Under the pieces are notes generated by a model, which was given only the letters and a program-made list of their open reading frames with translations, made no database searches and was not told the DNA's origin. This document shows, piece after piece, positions 1 to 9,089 of a stretch of 64,000 nucleotides of DNA. The position numbers and the translations under genes are program-made. Source of the DNA: Paenibacillus sp. FSL R5-0341 (GTDB lineage Bacteria > Bacillota > Bacilli > Paenibacillales > Paenibacillaceae); NCBI RefSeq assembly GCF_037975235.1, contig NZ_CP150241.1, positions 3,224,001 through 3,288,000 on the forward strand. Direction: 5' to 3'. The number at the start of each line of letters is the position of its first letter. Position 1 is the stretch's first letter.

Positions 1-1
1 G

Positions 2-2020
2 CAGCTTCAAAGAGCAGTGGAAGGCACAACCTATTCGGATGTTCCAACTACACACCCCTTTTATAGAGAAATTACAATTGCAGCTAAAAATGGACTTGCG
101 AGCGGATTCCCTAACGGGACCTTCCGTCCGGACGCACCGCTGAACCGCGCAGAGACTGCGGCGTTTCTCACACGTGCGTATTCACTCGCGGAAGGCAATG
201 AACCGGCAAGATGGACAGATACGGACAGACATTGGGCAGCAGCACCTATTCTTATCATGAGTTCCAATGGTCTGGTCGGCGGTTATTCGGATGCTACTTT
301 TCGTCCAAATCAATCTGTCACGCGCGCTGAATATGCCGTGTTTATGTCGCGAGTGATTCGTTTCGAACGCGAAGCCGCCATTCGGACACAGGATTGGGAC
401 AAGCTGATATCCTATATGACGGTAAGCGAGCAAGTCGGTCAGATGCTTATGCCTGACATCAGGCAGTGGAATGGTAAAGCCACGACGACGGTTAATGAAG
501 GACTGAAACGCAGTATCCATGATCAAGACCTGGGCGGACTTATTCTTTTTGATAAAAATATCGTAGACGTGAAGCAGCTTACAACGTTCACACATGATCT
601 GCAAAGAGAAGCCGGTGATATTCCTCTGTTTCTTAGCATCGACCAAGAGGGAGGCGTTATTAAACGCATACCCGGCGGGACCAATCTGCCCGGTCAGATG
701 GCGATTGGCGCAACGGGAGACACAGTACTGGCTCAAGCCGCTGGGCAGCTGACAGGGGAGGAGCTGAAGGCACTGGGACTGCAGATCAACTTTGCGCCAG
801 TGCTAGACATCAACAGCAATCCGGACAACCCCATCATTGGTATCCGATCATTTGGCTCGAATGCAGATTTGGTGACGCGACTTGGTCTCGCCACAATACA
901 GGGCTTACAGCAAGCCGGGGTGATGGCGGCAGTGAAGCATTTTCCGGGGCATGGAGATACGCAGGTAGACTCCCACCTTGGTATGCCGGTACTAACTCAT
1001 AATCAGGAGCGTCTTGATGCGGTAGAATTAAAACCGTTTCGGGCTGCAATCGAGAATGGAGTAGAGATGATTATGACCGCGCATATTGCTTTTCCTGCCA
1101 TAGATAACGAGCATGTCACTTCGCTCAAAGACGGTGAACAAGTGCCGATTCCTGCCACCTTATCGAAAAAGGTACTGACCGGACTTCTTCGCGGAGAGCT
1201 CGGATATGAAGGTCTCATCATTTCGGATGCTTTTACCATGAATGCAATTGCGGAGCATTTTGGGGAGAATAAATCGGTAGAGCGCGCCGTTTCCGCAGGT
1301 GTTGATATCATCCTTATGCCGAAAGATTCAGCAGCGGCCCATCAAACGTTGGTGAACGCGGTGAACAGTGGAACGATCAAGGATGAAACCATACATGCAT
1401 CCGTGAAACGAATTTTGGAGATGAAATCGAAATATGGACTGTTTGAAAGCAGCGAATCGCTTGCACAAAAGCTAGCTCAGCTTAATGGCATCATCGGATC
1501 GAAGGCGCATCGAGTAGTGGAGCAGACAATCGCAGAGCGAGCGGTCACTGTGCTCAGCAGTCGCGACGGTGTGCTTCCAGATCCAGTGAAGCAAGGCGAT
1601 CGGGTTGTTATTGTCGCAGCCGAGCAGGAACAGGCGAAACAGCTCGAGAAGCAGCTATTGCAAGCTGCTAATAACCTGTCATTAAAGACAGAAATATCAG
1701 TTGTTGGTGAAGGCAAAATGAATGAAACCCTTCAGGCGATTGGCAAAGCCAATTATGTCATTCTTGCATCTTACCAATTCCGTAATGTCGCCAGCCAGTT
1801 CGGATGGAGCAATTATCAAAGCTTGATTGATTCGATGAACAAGAGTAATCAGCGGTACACGCTATTGTCACTCGGCAACCCTTACGAGATGGTCTATTTG
1901 CAGAACGTGCGCTCAGGGCTTGCTGTGTATGGAAAGCAGGAGACGAATACGTCTGCCGGGATCAAAGTTTTGCTTGGCCAACTGAAAGCTAGAGGAACAT
2001 TGCCCGTACAAACGGATTAA
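2..2020 (+). CDS. SLH-anchored family 3 glycoside hydrolase (beta-N-acetylhexosaminidase-like), 5' partial
   Basis: The frame is open from the first complete codon of the window, so the real start, with signal peptide and probably a further SLH repeat, lies upstream. Two SLH repeats come first, with the signatures NGTFRPDAPLNRAE and DATFRPNQSVTRAEY, which bind secondary cell-wall polymer. A NagZ-type GH3 barrel follows. It carries the KHFPGHGDT...DSH motif that holds the substrate and supplies the catalytic His/Asp pair, then SDAFTMNAI, where the Asp is the expected nucleophile. The C-terminal roughly 150 residues match the second GH3 domain. The product is probably a cell-surface exo-beta-N-acetylglucosaminidase acting on muropeptides or chitin oligomers. 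The exact substrate cannot be read from sequence. It stands alone and ends at a strong hairpin. Confidence 0.93.
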   Translation, partial: QLQRAVEGTTYSDVPTTHPFYREITIAAKNGLASGFPNGTFRPDAPLNRAETAAFLTRAYSLAEGNEPARWTDTDRHWAAAPILIMSSNGLVGGYSDATFRPNQSVTRAEYAVFMSRVIRFEREAAIRTQDWDKLISYMTVSEQVGQMLMPDIRQWNGKATTTVNEGLKRSIHDQDLGGLILFDKNIVDVKQLTTFTHDLQREAGDIPLFLSIDQEGGVIKRIPGGTNLPGQMAIGATGDTVLAQAAGQLTGEELKALGLQINFAPVLDINSNPDNPIIGIRSFGSNADLVTRLGLATIQGLQQAGVMAAVKHFPGHGDTQVDSHLGMPVLTHNQERLDAVELKPFRAAIENGVEMIMTAHIAFPAIDNEHVTSLKDGEQVPIPATLSKKVLTGLLRGELGYEGLIISDAFTMNAIAEHFGENKSVERAVSAGVDIILMPKDSAAAHQTLVNAVNSGTIKDETIHASVKRILEMKSKYGLFESSESLAQKLAQLNGIIGSKAHRVVEQTIAERAVTVLSSRDGVLPDPVKQGDRVVIVAAEQEQAKQLEKQLLQAANNLSLKTEISVVGEGKMNETLQAIGKANYVILASYQFRNVASQFGWSNYQSLIDSMNKSNQRYTLLSLGNPYEMVYLQNVRSGLAVYGKQETNTSAGIKVLLGQLKARGTLPVQTD

Positions 2021-2040
2021 CGCCTCATTACTAATGAAGA

Positions 2041-2080
2041 AAAAAACGGATTCCAGCATACGGAATCCGTTTTTTATTTT
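2041..2080. terminator. bidirectional intrinsic terminator
   Basis: The inverted repeat AAAAAACGGATTCC / GGAATCCGTTTTTT has a short loop and is flanked by A and T runs. It separates the GH3 gene from the convergent tetR gene and can serve both strands. Confidence 0.9.
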
Positions 2081-2111
2081 AAACTTTGATTTACCGATCC
2101 ATGCTAACATG

Positions 2112-2759
2112 CTATTCCTCGGGTATTTCCTCACTACAGACAAAATGAAGCAGCATCTTCACAAATTGCTCCGTCATCCGAGTATCCATTGCACTGGATT
2201 TTGACGGATCGATCTTAACAACCCGTTGAAGCATGCCCATCAACGTTGTGAAGATAAACTGAGCAAGTTCCAGCGGAGGGGACAGATTCTTGATACTGCC
2301 ATCAGCTACGCCTATGGACAAAGCGTGCAAGAGGAAATGCTTTTCTTTCCCGTTCTGGTTGAACTTATCATACTGTTCTCTCAATTCTGGACTAAAATCA
2401 TACATCTCATAGTTGATATCAAATAATTGAATGAATCGGATGTAGTCTGGGTGATCCTGGGCAAAAACAACCCATGCATTCAACATGACCGTGAGCTGCT
2501 CTCGTCCGTTCAAGTCCTTCGTTGATTTACGGCTAACCTCATCGGTTAAATGTTCGATCAATTGCATCTGAATGGCTAGAAGAAGCTCATCCATCGACTG
2601 AAAATGTTTATAGAAGGTCACTCTACTAAGTTCAGCTTTCGTGCATACATCCTTTATTTTCACCTGGAGCAATCCATATTTCAAAAAAAGCTCTTTACCT
2701 GCTTCTATCAGATCATCACGATTTTTATTTCTCAATTGTTGATGCCAGTTTTCATTCAC
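2112..2759 (-). CDS. TetR/AcrR family transcriptional repressor
   Basis: This is a 215-residue protein with an N-terminal TetR helix-turn-helix at about residues 10-60 (signature KIKDVCTKAELSRVTFYKHF) and an all-helical ligand domain of normal family length. Its start codon overlaps the last 8 bases of the upstream MFS gene, so the two are co-transcribed and probably translationally coupled. The family normally represses its own operon and releases DNA when it binds a drug-like ligand. The palindrome in front of the MFS gene is the likely operator. The ligand is unknown. Confidence 0.9.
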   Translation of the reverse strand: MNENWHQQLRNKNRDDLIEAGKELFLKYGLLQVKIKDVCTKAELSRVTFYKHFQSMDELLLAIQMQLIEHLTDEVSRKSTKDLNGREQLTVMLNAWVVFAQDHPDYIRFIQLFDINYEMYDFSPELREQYDKFNQNGKEKHFLLHALSIGVADGSIKNLSPPLELAQFIFTTLMGMLQRVVKIDPSKSSAMDTRMTEQFVKMLLHFVCSEEIPEE

Positions 2760-3954
2760 TTGTATACAGTTGTCCTTTCCTTGAACGGAATGCTTTCATT
2801 GTAAGTGCAAGAGAAGCAAGAAGCATAATTGCACCAAAAATATACGGGAAGTTGATGTTTTTGTCAAACAGTAGCCCTGCGATCAGTGGGCCGAATACCG
2901 TTCCCAGACTGGAGAATGTGGTGTTCAGACCAGACGCATAACCTTGCCGATCACCTGCGTTTTTGGATATTAGCGTGCTGATTGCTGGTCGCAAGAATGA
3001 ATTGAATGCAAAATATAGCGCAGAAGCGAATAATAGAAAGACAAGGTTGACCTTAATTAACATCAGCAATAAAGCTATGGGTGTAATCATTAATGAAAGA
3101 CGTATGAGCTTAACTTCACCAATTCTCTGCACGAACCAATCCAGTAGCCAAATTTGCACAACAATACCGATAATCGCTCCCAAGGTGATGATGATGGAGA
3201 TCGTTGCGGCGTCAAATCCGTATTTTTGCTCTGCAAAAAGAGCGAATACCGTCTCATAACTCATGAGGCCAAAGGTCATGACGAGTAGCAAAATTAAGTA
3301 TTTGAAATAAGGTACTTTAAACGAACTCCAGATTTTTTTGCCCAGGTGATCTCCCTTTTGTATACGAATGGAGGCCGTTCTTTTCTCAGGTGGAAGTGTC
3401 TCAGGCAGTAGCAGTGTAAGTAAAGCCGCTATCAATCCCAAACCAGCTGCGAAGAAATAAGGAATGCGAATGCCCATCTCGGCGATTAGACCACCTAGTC
3501 CAGGGCCAAGTACAATTCCCAGATTCATAGCTGCGCCAAAGTATCCCATACCCTTCGCGCGAGTCTCTGGCGTTGTAATATCAGCTACATAAGCGAGGTT
3601 CGCAGGGACCATTAGGCCGAGACTGATTCCACCAATGAATCTTGCGACATACAGGAGAGGCAGCGAAGTGGAAAGTGCAAAGATCACATCCGAAACAACG
3701 GAAAGAAACATTCCGGCCATGATCAATTTTTTGCGCCCAAAGCGATCAGACAATTGTCCCCCGAGTGGTGAAAACAAGAATTGAGCCGCCCCAAAGGCCG
3801 CTACCAAAAATCCGGCGACGGTACCTCCCGCATGAAAAAGCTTCAGATACTCTGGCAGTATGGGAATAAGCATTCCTTGCCCCAATAAAGCAATAAACAG
3901 ATTCAACATTAGAATGAAGAGCGGCAGGCGAATTGATTTTGGCAATGTACTCAT
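2752..3954 (-). CDS. MFS efflux transporter, DHA1 drug:H+ antiporter type
   Basis: This 400-residue protein has about 12 predicted membrane segments. The MFS loop signature GGQLSDRFGRKKLIM lies between TM2 and TM3, and GPGLGGLIAE in TM5 is the drug-antiporter motif C region. The layout matches NorA/Bmr-like proton-driven multidrug or tetracycline exporters. It is first in a two-gene operon with an overlapping tetR gene, and a near-perfect palindrome about 40 bp upstream of its start suggests feedback control by that repressor. The substrate cannot be told from sequence. Confidence 0.9.
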   Translation of the reverse strand: MSTLPKSIRLPLFILMLNLFIALLGQGMLIPILPEYLKLFHAGGTVAGFLVAAFGAAQFLFSPLGGQLSDRFGRKKLIMAGMFLSVVSDVIFALSTSLPLLYVARFIGGISLGLMVPANLAYVADITTPETRAKGMGYFGAAMNLGIVLGPGLGGLIAEMGIRIPYFFAAGLGLIAALLTLLLPETLPPEKRTASIRIQKGDHLGKKIWSSFKVPYFKYLILLLVMTFGLMSYETVFALFAEQKYGFDAATISIIITLGAIIGIVVQIWLLDWFVQRIGEVKLIRLSLMITPIALLLMLIKVNLVFLLFASALYFAFNSFLRPAISTLISKNAGDRQGYASGLNTTFSSLGTVFGPLIAGLLFDKNINFPYIFGAIMLLASLALTMKAFRSRKGQLYTSE

Positions 3955-3991
3955 GTACGTATTATTCTCCTTTATTTACACAATGTTAACC

Positions 3992-4006
3992 TTTACAGTA
4001 TGTAAA
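3992..4006. promoter_or_regulatory. candidate TetR operator
   Basis: The palindrome TTTACA-GTA-TGTAAA has perfect 6-bp arms and lies 38 bp upstream of the MFS start codon. Position and symmetry fit an operator of the TetR protein encoded in the same operon. Confidence 0.6.
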
Positions 4007-4203
4007 CCATATTAATGGACTAGAAGGAGATTTGTAAATCTTTTTTTAGTGTGACAGTGAATTAAACGTTAATGTGGCACTTCTCTCACCAACATCAGAA
4101 ATGGTCACCAGATTGTCCATGACATTCAGCGGATGTTGAATGGCCTTACAGAGGAGTCTCCTATATCATATTAAAAAACAGCATGAGAAAGAGAGGAATC
4201 AGA

Positions 4204-6186
4204 GTGAGTGCTAGAACAGTAGTTTCATTGGAAGAATCATGGTTGTTTCAGGCAGATACCGAGAATCTGGGCACGGAACTACAATGGTATAAAGAGGGTC
4301 CTCCCTTGGGTGAAACCGTTAAGATTCCCCACACGTGGAACGTGCAAAATGGGTTAGAGGAGTTCCGTGGAACGGGATGGTACAGTCATGATTTTTACGC
4401 TCCTCTGGAATGGGAAGGGAAATTACTGCGGTTACAGTTTGATGCAGTTTATCGAGATGCGGTGGTTTGGGTAAACGGAAAACGTGTAGGAGAACATACT
4501 CAATCAGGTTACACTCCATTTGTTATAGAGATCTCCGACACAGTCATCTTTGATACAATCAACCACATCGTAGTATCAGTGAATAATGAAAATAGCCACA
4601 CGGCTCTTCCCATGGGAAATAGCTTTGATTGGGCAGACGACGGCGGAATTATTCGCGGCGTATCGCTGCTGGTTAGCGGTCGCACGGCAATCGACTATTC
4701 CAAACTTCAAGCGACTCCTTTCTTCTCGGACGATATGGACGGAGCTGTAGCTCCATACGGCATGTTATCTGGTGAGATTCGGTTGTGGGAGCAACCACCA
4801 CATGAGTCTGAGTGCAAATCTGTAAAACTGAAAGTGATCATGTCGTATGAAGAAGACATGTTAGCTTCGAAGGAATGGGAAATGTCCAGCGATGAAGGTA
4901 TTCTAAGCTTTCAAGACATCAAGGTGGAACACCTTAAGTTGTGGCATTTTGATCATCCTCATCTATACACAGTAACCATTTCTTTATACTCGGATGGTGT
5001 CCTTACAGATGAGGTATGCACAGCAGTAGGATTTAGAGAGATTCGCTCAGAGGGAAATACATTGTTGCTGAACCGGGAGCCGGTACGTCTTATGGGGGTT
5101 GAATGGATGCCCGGATCGAATCCTATGAGCGGTATGGCAGAATCGGTAGCACAGTTGGAAGAGATGCTTCATCATATGAAACATGCGAATTGTGTTATTA
5201 CCCGCTTTCATTGGCAGCAGGATAGCAAGCTGCTGGAGTGGTGTGATCGTAACGGGTTACTGGTGCAGGAGGAGATTCCACATTGGCAGACTCCACAAGA
5301 TCCTAATGATGAATGGTTGAATATTTCAATTAAGCATGCCCAAGAAATGATCCATCGTCACTACAATCATCCTTGCATTTATGCATGGGGCATTGGCAAC
5401 GAGGTGAACGGACAATCCACTGTTACAGTCCGGTATTTTGAGAAACTCAAATCTCTAGTGCACGGACTTGACGATACGAGATTCATTAACTATGTGTCTA
5501 ACACTGTGCATGAGAATCCTGCCCAAGATGCCACGGGTGTAGGTGACATGATCATGTGGAACGATTATATCGGGACATGGCACGGTGAGTTGGACAGGCC
5601 GGAAGTTATTCAAAATATGACTAGGAATTTACCAAATAAACCTCTCGTGGTAGCTGAATATGGACTATGTGAGCCTGCTTTTAATGGCGGGGATGAGCGT
5701 CGTACACAGATCCTGGTGGAAAACACAAGGGAGTACCGGAAGCATCCTGCCATCGCAGCACTTATATACTTCAGCCTAAACGATTATCGTACGCAAATGG
5801 GGGAGGAAGGCGAGGGAAGGCTGCGCCAACGGGTGCATGGTTCCATGAGTTTAGATGGCACGCCCAAGCCTTCTTATGAAGCTTTGCGCCGATTAGCTTC
5901 ACCAATCAACCTCAACGTGGAACTGGTTAAGGAGAAGGCCCAAGTTGTAGTAACCGTGGAGAACCGAAATGACATTCCATGTTATCGGATATCTGGTTAT
6001 ACGCTGAGACTGGTTAACCCGCTCGGTGATTGCATTACTGAACACATCCCAAATTTATCACCTGGGGAGAAGCACATGTTTTATTTTACCGACATTCCTG
6101 AGAATCGATGGAACGAACTTATGTTAGATATCATCAGACCCACCGGATTTTCGGTGAGTAGCGGTTCGTTGATGACATACACGTAA
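4204..6186 (+). CDS. glycoside hydrolase family 2 (beta-galactosidase/beta-glucuronidase type)
   Basis: I place the start at GTG 4204, preceded by AGAGAGGA at normal spacing. An in-frame ATG at 4183 has no ribosome binding site. The product is about 660 residues with no signal peptide, so it is cytoplasmic. The order is a jelly-roll sugar-binding domain (HTWNVQN...FRGTGWYSHDF), an Ig-like domain, then the TIM barrel. The acid/base Glu is near residue 400 (GIGNEVNG) and the nucleophile Glu near 485 (VVAEYGL). The C-terminal roughly 80 residues resemble another beta-sandwich. It retains a beta-configured glycoside; galactoside, glucuronide or another sugar cannot be separated here. A DUF3237-like gene follows after 20 bases. 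Confidence 0.9.
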   Translation: MSARTVVSLEESWLFQADTENLGTELQWYKEGPPLGETVKIPHTWNVQNGLEEFRGTGWYSHDFYAPLEWEGKLLRLQFDAVYRDAVVWVNGKRVGEHTQSGYTPFVIEISDTVIFDTINHIVVSVNNENSHTALPMGNSFDWADDGGIIRGVSLLVSGRTAIDYSKLQATPFFSDDMDGAVAPYGMLSGEIRLWEQPPHESECKSVKLKVIMSYEEDMLASKEWEMSSDEGILSFQDIKVEHLKLWHFDHPHLYTVTISLYSDGVLTDEVCTAVGFREIRSEGNTLLLNREPVRLMGVEWMPGSNPMSGMAESVAQLEEMLHHMKHANCVITRFHWQQDSKLLEWCDRNGLLVQEEIPHWQTPQDPNDEWLNISIKHAQEMIHRHYNHPCIYAWGIGNEVNGQSTVTVRYFEKLKSLVHGLDDTRFINYVSNTVHENPAQDATGVGDMIMWNDYIGTWHGELDRPEVIQNMTRNLPNKPLVVAEYGLCEPAFNGGDERRTQILVENTREYRKHPAIAALIYFSLNDYRTQMGEEGEGRLRQRVHGSMSLDGTPKPSYEALRRLASPINLNVELVKEKAQVVVTVENRNDIPCYRISGYTLRLVNPLGDCITEHIPNLSPGEKHMFYFTDIPENRWNELMLDIIRPTGFSVSSGSLMTYT

Positions 6187-6206
6187 ATAACTGGAGGTGG
6201 GAATGC

Positions 6207-6626
6207 GTGAAATTAGAAGAGTTGTTCACGGTACATGTGAACATCGAGAGATCATTGGATCTACAGAATAGCGAAGGCGATTCGGTTGTTATGATTACTT
6301 TTACAGGCAGCGCAACAGGAAAGTACTTTGAGGGAATCGTGTTAGGTGGAGGCGTGGATACTCAGATCATCGGGAAGAATGGGGATCCGCATACTCTCTC
6401 GGCAAGATATATGCTCCACGGAACGGACAACAGCGGGCATAGCTGTAAAATTTATATCGAAAACAACGGAAACATCGACAAAGCGCTGAATACTGCATTG
6501 TTCCGCACGTCCCCCAAAATGATTACGAACAGCGAGGCTTTATCCTTTTTGAACAGTGCGACGCTTATTGGCGAAGGTCATCCAACGGAGTCTGGAGTAG
6601 ATATAAAAATATATAGGGAGCTATGA
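6207..6626 (+). CDS. DUF3237-like small beta-barrel protein
   Basis: This is a 139-residue protein starting at GTG 6207 behind TGGAGGTGG. It resembles the DUF3237 family: an N-terminal strand with the name-giving Phe-Thr-Val, the G...EGIVLGGGVDTQ core, the LSARYMLHGTDNSGH centre and a C-terminal GEGHPTESGVDIKIYRE strand. The family has no established biochemical role and is often found next to sugar or polyketide enzymes. The gene lies 20 bases behind the GH2 gene on the same strand and before a terminator, so it is probably co-transcribed. I infer a helper role in the same catabolic step and do not claim an activity. Confidence 0.65.
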   Translation: MKLEELFTVHVNIERSLDLQNSEGDSVVMITFTGSATGKYFEGIVLGGGVDTQIIGKNGDPHTLSARYMLHGTDNSGHSCKIYIENNGNIDKALNTALFRTSPKMITNSEALSFLNSATLIGEGHPTESGVDIKIYREL

Positions 6627-6694
6627 TAACGCGAAACATATGATAATTATTTGTTCATGTGTCGGGGCGCAAGATAGCCTGTTATACAGAGTCA

Positions 6695-6722
6695 GAGTCG
6701 CTAATGAGCGGCTCTTTTTGTC
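6695..6722 (+). terminator. intrinsic terminator
   Basis: GAGTCGCT-AATG-AGCGGCTC forms an 8-bp stem with one G-U pair, followed by TTTTT. It closes the GH2/DUF3237 unit. Confidence 0.8.
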
Positions 6723-6866
6723 GTTATGCGATTTTACGTCAATATTTATATGTATTCTTTTACATTTAATTAACAAAGAATGGGTACTGCGTAGACATTC
6801 CTCACCTATAGTATGATGAGCGAAAATAAACCGATATTAAGCGGAATAAGGAGAAAACTATTCAAT

Positions 6867-8447
6867 ATGATCATCAAAAAAATCGGGATTTCAGTCGTAT
6901 CACTCACCATGCTAACGTCTGTAAGTATGTTTGACGTATATGGTGCAGCTTCAAAACGCATGATCGAAGTGTCTGAACAATCGGCTAACGTGGTTGTGAA
7001 CGGTCAAAGGGTGGAAGGAGAATCGTTTCTATATAACGGAGTCACTTATGTACCGGCAAGAGCGATTGGGGAAGCCTTGGGAAAAGAGGTAGACTGGGAT
7101 AACAACACTCAATCGGTGTTTGTTGGACAAAAGATTAACGATGAGCAGGGATACCGTGGTACCAAAACGCCATATCCTTTCAAAGAAGCAAGTTATACAG
7201 AAGCTCCTGATGGATATGAGCCCGTATTTATTAACTACGTAGGAAGACATGGTTCCAGACATCTATCCAGTTCCAAGTACGACAAGACGCTTTTTGAACT
7301 GCTCGACATCGCAGAAAAGGATGGGCAGATTACCAATCTGGGCAAAGAGTTGAAGAAGGAAATTGGCAAACTGATGGTGGTTGAAAAAGATCATTATGGA
7401 TTGCTATCCACCACGGGTGGAGAAGAACTGAAAGGAATAGGAAGCAGAGTCGGGCAGAATTACAAAGAACTATTTACATCAGATAAAAAAGTAATTGCAC
7501 AAGCAACTTTCAAAGATCGAACGCCCCAGAGCAGAGATCAGTTTATTGAAGGGTTAAAGGATAGCTTGGGCGATAACAAGGTAGACATTCTGGCTTCAGC
7601 CTTTGAAGAAGAGCAAGATCCTTATCTACGTCCCTACGATTTAGCTACAAAGTATAACGAATATGCTGAAGATGGAGACTGGGTTAAGTTATACGAGGAT
7701 TATGTTACTCAGAGCACAGGAACGCGTTATGCAAAAGAAGTACTTTTGCAATTTTTCTCTGAAGACTTCTACAAGCGGTTGAACGCTGGAGAGTTCGAGC
7801 TGAAGGATGAGAAGGGAAAAGTGAAGCTCAGCAACCCAACCGAGGCTGCTTCTAATCTATATGAACTGTACATCATCTCTTCGAATATTAAAGGAGAAGG
7901 TGACTTCGAATTCGGGCGGTATTTCACAACCAATCAGTTAAAGTGGTACGAGAGCGTCGATAATATCAATGATTTTTATGAAAAAGGTCCGTCCTTAACG
8001 TCAACAGATCTGCCGCAGAATATCATTGCACCCCTGGTCAAAGAATTGATCGTGTCAACCGAACAGTCCATTCAGCAGAAAGACACGGCTGGTATATTTC
8101 GTTTTGCTCACGCAGAAACCATCATTCCACTATCTTCATTCCTGGATATCGCCGGAGCGAATGTTAGTGTAGATAAGCCGCAGGACGTGACCCAAAACTG
8201 GAATGGCTCGGTCATCTCACCAATGGGGGCAAATATTCAATGGATTCTGTACTCCAACGGTAAAGATGTTTTGGTGAAAATGCTTAGAAATGAAGAAGAA
8301 ATCGCCTTCCCAATCGAAACTAAGACCTACCCATACTATAAGTGGGAAGATGTGAAGACATATTACCAAAACAAACTGCAGAAGGTAGGCGTAAGCTTGG
8401 ACAGCAGTTTGGAAGATAATATTGAACTTTTACAGAAGAAATTCTAA
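6867..8447 (+). CDS. secreted histidine acid phosphatase (clade 2, MINPP/phytase-like) with N-terminal stalk domain
   Basis: I choose ATG 6867, behind AAGGAG, because it begins a clear signal peptide (MIIKKIGISVVSLTML, cleavage near VYG-AA). An in-frame ATG at 6813 would spoil it. Residues about 35-90 form a copper-amine-oxidase-N-like stalk domain (NGQRVEGESFLYNGVTYVPARAIGEAL). The catalytic domain opens with YVGRHGSRH, where the RHG motif near residues 127-129 carries the phosphorylated His, and contains the HAE proton donor near residue 415. This is the clade 2 histidine phosphatase arrangement seen in inositol polyphosphate phosphatases. The protein is exported and probably releases phosphate from organic phosphate such as phytate (inferred). 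It is monocistronic. Confidence 0.88.
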   Translation: MIIKKIGISVVSLTMLTSVSMFDVYGAASKRMIEVSEQSANVVVNGQRVEGESFLYNGVTYVPARAIGEALGKEVDWDNNTQSVFVGQKINDEQGYRGTKTPYPFKEASYTEAPDGYEPVFINYVGRHGSRHLSSSKYDKTLFELLDIAEKDGQITNLGKELKKEIGKLMVVEKDHYGLLSTTGGEELKGIGSRVGQNYKELFTSDKKVIAQATFKDRTPQSRDQFIEGLKDSLGDNKVDILASAFEEEQDPYLRPYDLATKYNEYAEDGDWVKLYEDYVTQSTGTRYAKEVLLQFFSEDFYKRLNAGEFELKDEKGKVKLSNPTEAASNLYELYIISSNIKGEGDFEFGRYFTTNQLKWYESVDNINDFYEKGPSLTSTDLPQNIIAPLVKELIVSTEQSIQQKDTAGIFRFAHAETIIPLSSFLDIAGANVSVDKPQDVTQNWNGSVISPMGANIQWILYSNGKDVLVKMLRNEEEIAFPIETKTYPYYKWEDVKTYYQNKLQKVGVSLDSSLEDNIELLQKKF

Positions 8448-8458
8448 TTGGTTGAACG

Positions 8459-8498
8459 AAGAAAGCAACTCCACTCAAAGGGGTTGCTTTCTTTTTTT
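8459..8498 (+). terminator. intrinsic terminator
   Basis: GAAAGCAACTCC pairs with GGGGTTGCTTTC (one G-U pair), followed by seven T. It ends the phosphatase gene. Confidence 0.88.
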
Positions 8499-8541
8499 GC
8501 ATGTTGAATGAAATGGATCAATAAAAAAATCTAAAACAAAA

Positions 8542-8572
8542 TGTGACCAAATGCCGTCCTTAAGAGTGTTAG
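8542..8572 (+). promoter_or_regulatory. candidate ECF-sigma (autoregulated) promoter
   Basis: TGTGACC at 8542-8548 and GTGTTAG at 8566-8572 are 17 bp apart. This resembles the AAC-type -35 and the -10 spacing of ECF sigma promoters and lies directly before the sigma gene. Autoregulation is inferred from position. Confidence 0.4.
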
Positions 8573-8597
8573 AGGTATAAAGGAGGGCATAACAACC

Positions 8598-9089
8598 ATG
8601 CAGCGATCAGTTCCCCAGCTGGGCGATCATGTGATGAAAGTATATGAGACATATGCGGATACGCTGTTCCGGATTGCCATGGTGCACCTCGGCAGACGAG
8701 AAGACGCGGAGGAAGCCACTCAGGATACCTTCATCAAACTAATAGAAAAAGCCCCTACATTCAACGATGCGGAGCATCAGAAAGCATGGTTGATTCGGGT
8801 CATTACCAATCATTGCAAATCCTTATTAGGCAGAGGCTGGCGTAAACGGGAGGTCAAGTTGGAGGGAGTCGATCCCCTTACTACGGACAACCCTGAAGAT
8901 CACGCATTGATCGAACTCGTGCTGTCACTGCCCGTCAAGTATAGATCGGTGGTCCATCTGTATTATTACGAAGATTATCCAATCCGAGAAATCAGCGAGA
9001 TCCTGGAGATTAGCGAGTCAGCAGTGAAAATGAGATTAAAACGTGGCAGACAGCTGTTAAAACTGGAGCTTGAAGGAGAGGAACTGTAA
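8598..9089 (+). CDS. ECF-type RNA polymerase sigma factor
   Basis: This 163-residue sigma-70 family protein has only region 2 (residues about 12-75, including YADTLFRIAMVHLGRREDAEEATQDTFIKL) and region 4 (about 105-158, including YYEDYPIREISEILEISESAVKMRLKRGR). That is the ECF layout and length. RBS AAAGGAGGG precedes the start. The stop overlaps the start of the next gene by one base (TAATG), and that gene encodes a single-pass membrane protein, the usual anti-sigma arrangement. The stimulus cannot be read from sequence. Confidence 0.93.
   Translation: MQRSVPQLGDHVMKVYETYADTLFRIAMVHLGRREDAEEATQDTFIKLIEKAPTFNDAEHQKAWLIRVITNHCKSLLGRGWRKREVKLEGVDPLTTDNPEDHALIELVLSLPVKYRSVVHLYYYEDYPIREISEILEISESAVKMRLKRGRQLLKLELEGEEL

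Noticed and set aside
8537..8560. AAAC...CGTC as an alternative SigW-like promoter before the ECF gene
   Set aside because: The spacing is 17 rather than 16 and the TGTGACC/GTGTTAG pair sits better relative to the RBS; neither is certain.
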